Positions 20,784 to 22,616 of a stretch of DNA of 22,616 nt are shown here, one piece after another. This DNA comes from a virus. The translations under genes were made by a program, and so were the position numbers. The notes beneath the pieces were generated by a model that saw nothing but the letters and a program-made list of their open reading frames with translations, searched no databases and was not told the origin of the DNA. Numbering within the stretch: the stretch's first letter is position 1; each line of letters begins with the position of its first letter. The stretch spans positions 1-22,616 of IMG/VR virus record IMGVR_UViG_3300020729_000109; one strand, 5' to 3'.

Positions 20784-21688
20784 AAATTCACATCATTTAT
20801 ACTCTCAAAGCACTCCATTTTGCTTTTCTGAATGTCGACGTCGGTAAATCTGACTATTTGATAACCGGCAGAAATAGCATCCTTTGTGTGCTTTGAATCT
20901 TTAATTTTTTGTTCTTCGGTCTGATGCCAATATACACCATCTATCTCCACGAGAAGTTTCTTTGAAGGAATATAGAAATCATATCTATGACCCTTCGATT
21001 TAATTTGATATTGCCTAACATACTCAATTCCAAATGAGTTGCACCATACAGCAAAATCTCTCTCAGGCTTGGTGAATGAATATGAATTTGAAATGCCAGG
21101 TCGATGCACTCCAATTATACCACTATTCGCAAGATTTCTAGCATGCTGTTTTCTATCGTCGGTCCAATAAACACTCTGATCGTTTAATGGAATGTCATGA
21201 AGCTTAAGTCTGGATAGAATCGTATTATTAGTAGTTTTGAAAATTTTTGCAATGTCATTCGAGCTCTTTTTTTCATCTCTGTACATGCTGATTATATCTT
21301 CATCCGGTAAATCCTTTAAGAGTGATTCTGAGATTCTCTTCCTCTTCGCCGGTGTATTTTTCGTATTGATCAAGTCAGGAAATTGTCGCCGGATTCTTTT
21401 ATAGAAATCCGTGTAATTGAGATGATCTCTTATGCATATCGCTCTTAAACTTTCGCCGCTTTTGAGTTCGCCGGCAATCCGCAAAATGATAGCGTCATCC
21501 AGTGTTATATTCTTTGCGGTGTTTTTATTGTATGCATGTCTGATCGGAATTATCCCTTTCAAAGATAGCTCTCGAATAGCAATACGGTATGAAATTCCCA
21601 ATCGTTCGCAAATCTCTGGTAAATTCATAGTTTTATTCATCGAAAGTATGGTATCAATATGCAAGTCGATGCTTATTTTACGTGACAT
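20780..21688 (-). CDS. Vsr/DUF559-like homing endonuclease inserted in the polymerase gene
   Basis: A 302-residue, AT-rich gene filling the gap between the two polymerase pieces. Three helix-turn-helix-like segments lie at about residues 20-45 (LPEICERLGISYRIAIREL), 75-100 and 138-162 (SNDIAKIFKTTNNTILSRL). The C-terminal nuclease domain has Glu209, YDFYIPSKKLLVEIDGVYWH (Asp237, Glu248, Asp250, His255) and YQIVRFTDVDI, the Vsr/very-short-patch-repair-type fold seen in EDxHD homing endonucleases of fractured phage genes. The N-terminal modules would recognise the polymerase gene and the C-terminal domain would cut it, spreading the insert. The ATG is preceded by a perfect hairpin and the stop overlaps the polymerase C-piece start. 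No intein or intron features accompany it. Confidence 0.85.
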   Translation of the reverse strand: MSRKISIDLHIDTILSMNKTMNLPEICERLGISYRIAIRELSLKGIIPIRHAYNKNTAKNITLDDAIILRIAGELKSGESLRAICIRDHLNYTDFYKRIRRQFPDLINTKNTPAKRKRISESLLKDLPDEDIISMYRDEKKSSNDIAKIFKTTNNTILSRLKLHDIPLNDQSVYWTDDRKQHARNLANSGIIGVHRPGISNSYSFTKPERDFAVWCNSFGIEYVRQYQIKSKGHRYDFYIPSKKLLVEIDGVYWHQTEEQKIKDSKHTKDAISAGYQIVRFTDVDIQKSKMECFESINDVNL

Positions 21689-21722
21689 ATAGCTATGAAT
21701 GTATTATTATTTTCATAGCTAT
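21689..21722 (-). promoter_or_regulatory. Perfect 11-bp hairpin directly before the endonuclease start codon
   Basis: ATAGCTATGAA (21689-21699) and its exact inverse TTCATAGCTAT (21712-21722) flank a 12-base AT-only-plus-one-G loop. In RNA the 3' arm touches the AUG of the endonuclease and the 5' arm contains the UAG stop of the polymerase N-piece. It would hide the initiation region after the polymerase piece is translated, as hairpins do before several T4 homing endonuclease genes. There is no U-tract, so it is not a standard terminator. Confidence 0.6.
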
Positions 21723-22616
21723 TTATCATTATTTTGCTTCAATTGTTCAATCTTTTTTACAATAATTTCACGTTTTCTTTTTAATGAAAGGGTTTCATTT
21801 TTTGCGAGTTTTCTTTTAGTATACAGCTCCTCAACCAGAGTCGGAATGATGCCCTTCACGTCCTTTCGAAAGCACGCTCCGTTGGCCGCAACACAGACTC
21901 CAGGATCCTCGTCGAAGAGCGGCTTACCGGTCAACACGGCATCGATGATCTGATTCGGATCGACCTTCATCGTCACGTGTGAGATGTAGGTTTCCGGAGA
22001 CATGTTGTACTGCACGATGAGATTAGGATACTCCGAGTTGATGTCACATGAGAGCACCCACTCATGCATTCCTTGCTGAACGTCCTTGACGTATCCACCA
22101 GCAAACTGAGGCACATGAGATGGAGGCTCGGATTGAAAGGGAACGACGACATTCCTATTGGCCAGCTTTCGAAAGATGATGGAATCCCAGATCGCCGTGG
22201 TTCCCAAAGTGTCCGCGTAATTCACACCACCCATGTATGACATCATCATCACAAGTTGAATCAGACCGAGCTTCTCTTCGAGGCGATCTACGAGCTCCAC
22301 ATCTTTTATGTTGTACTCCAAAAATTTTTGATGATCCGCATGATAGAGGTCATCGAGAGTGCCTTCATATTCCAACTTGCTTTCGTCGAGAACAACCTTG
22401 GCGATGTGATCGAGCGTGTACTGTTCCTGAGCACCATACGTGTAGCCAAACTTCTGAAAGAGATCCATGTAGTCAAGCTGTTGAATGCCGACGAGCTCAT
22501 ACATCAGCTGCATGCGACCTTTGAGCTTTACTTCCTTGGATTCAATGATGTTCCAGGGACTTAGCATCTTCGAAGCCTCTTCTCCACCAAGCTTGGAGAT
22601 TCGAGTGGCCAGATAC
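21719..22616 (-). CDS. 43: Family B DNA polymerase, N-terminal piece (3'-5' exonuclease end and palm motif A; cut by window edge)
   Basis: The frame is open to the window edge (in-frame codons from 22615), so the true start lies outside; the visible part is 298 residues. YLATRISKLGG, QQLDYMDLFQKFGYTYG and HQKFLEYNIKDVELV (exonuclease motif III, Tyr and Asp of YNIKD) match T4/RB69 gp43. Next come WDSIIF, then motif A LSCDINSEYPNLI with the catalytic Asp, where the usual SLYPS is NSEYPN, and then YNMSPET and GIIPTLVEELYTKRK. The piece stops with a lysine-rich helix (LKRKREIIVKKIEQLKQ) about where the first fingers helix reaches the tip. The remaining motifs are in the piece at 19704-20783. The last 100 bases are far more AT-rich than the rest. 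Confidence 0.95.
   Translation of the reverse strand, partial: YLATRISKLGGEEASKMLSPWNIIESKEVKLKGRMQLMYELVGIQQLDYMDLFQKFGYTYGAQEQYTLDHIAKVVLDESKLEYEGTLDDLYHADHQKFLEYNIKDVELVDRLEEKLGLIQLVMMMSYMGGVNYADTLGTTAIWDSIIFRKLANRNVVVPFQSEPPSHVPQFAGGYVKDVQQGMHEWVLSCDINSEYPNLIVQYNMSPETYISHVTMKVDPNQIIDAVLTGKPLFDEDPGVCVAANGACFRKDVKGIIPTLVEELYTKRKLAKNETLSLKRKREIIVKKIEQLKQNNDK

Noticed and set aside
20780-21722. Split intein or group I intron at the polymerase break
   Set aside because: Neither piece carries intein motifs (no N-terminal Cys/Ser block after the N-piece, no HN-Cys/Ser junction before the C-piece). Each piece has its own start and stop and the C-piece start overlaps the endonuclease stop, so no splicing signal is needed or visible.
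1-22616. CRISPR arrays, insertion sequences or long repeats
   Set aside because: I saw no regularly spaced repeats, transposase genes or terminal inverted repeats in the window.

Overview
The window is a segment of a T4-related tailed phage genome (myovirus replication and accessory region). Every protein gene and tRNA I can support lies on the minus strand, so reading order runs from base 22616 down to base 1. T4 core genes occur in T4 order: a family B DNA polymerase (gp43, in two pieces), a thymidylate-synthase-family enzyme in the place of gene 42, uvsX, a gp40-sized gene and the N-terminal part of the gp41 helicase. Large accessory blocks sit between them. Genes are packed with ATGA or TAATG overlaps. 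Almost no start codon has a Shine-Dalgarno sequence; starts are preceded by A/T-rich bases such as ATTTT-ATG or TTATT-ATG. That style, plus two fucosyltransferases, suggests a Bacteroidota-like host, but this is inference.

Layout from right to left. (1) 22616-19704: the DNA polymerase is broken into an N-terminal piece (exonuclease and palm motif A) and a C-terminal piece (motifs B and C). The break is at the tip of the fingers domain. A gene for a Vsr/DUF559-like homing endonuclease fills the gap, and an 11-bp perfect hairpin sits just before its start codon. (2) 19699-17844: two small proteins, a MazG-like NTP pyrophosphohydrolase and an archaeo-eukaryotic-type primase. (3) 17839-12279: a glycan operon with five glycosyltransferases (two GT2, one GT-B, one GT10 and one GT11 fucosyltransferase), a SAM methyltransferase and UDP-galactopyranose mutase. 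(4) 12233-10519: two tiny proteins, a non-coding stretch with palindromes, tRNA-Asp, tRNA-Met, a three-way-junction RNA, a conserved zinc-site protein, tRNA-Glu, a one-pass membrane microprotein and a GC-rich gene of actinophage type. (5) 10146-2145: a nucleotide and DNA-base modification block. It holds a Nmad1-like small protein, a TS-family enzyme with the Asn-to-Asp change typical of dCMP hydroxymethylases, dCMP deaminase, two proteins resembling the alpha-glutamyl/putrescinyl thymine pyrophosphorylase group, a PLP fold-type-II-like protein, an SGNH-like protein and a cytosine-C5-methyltransferase-like protein. A small AT-rich insert with a YopX gene interrupts it. (6) 2102-1: a small conserved protein, UvsX, the gp40-like gene and the gp41 helicase start, cut by the window edge.

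The genes form a replication and recombination core (polymerase, primase, helicase, UvsX). Around it are a nucleotide supply and base-hypermodification programme, probably protective against host nucleases, and a surface-glycan programme. The two most interesting systems are the fingers-split polymerase with its endonuclease and the unusual combination of base-modification genes.
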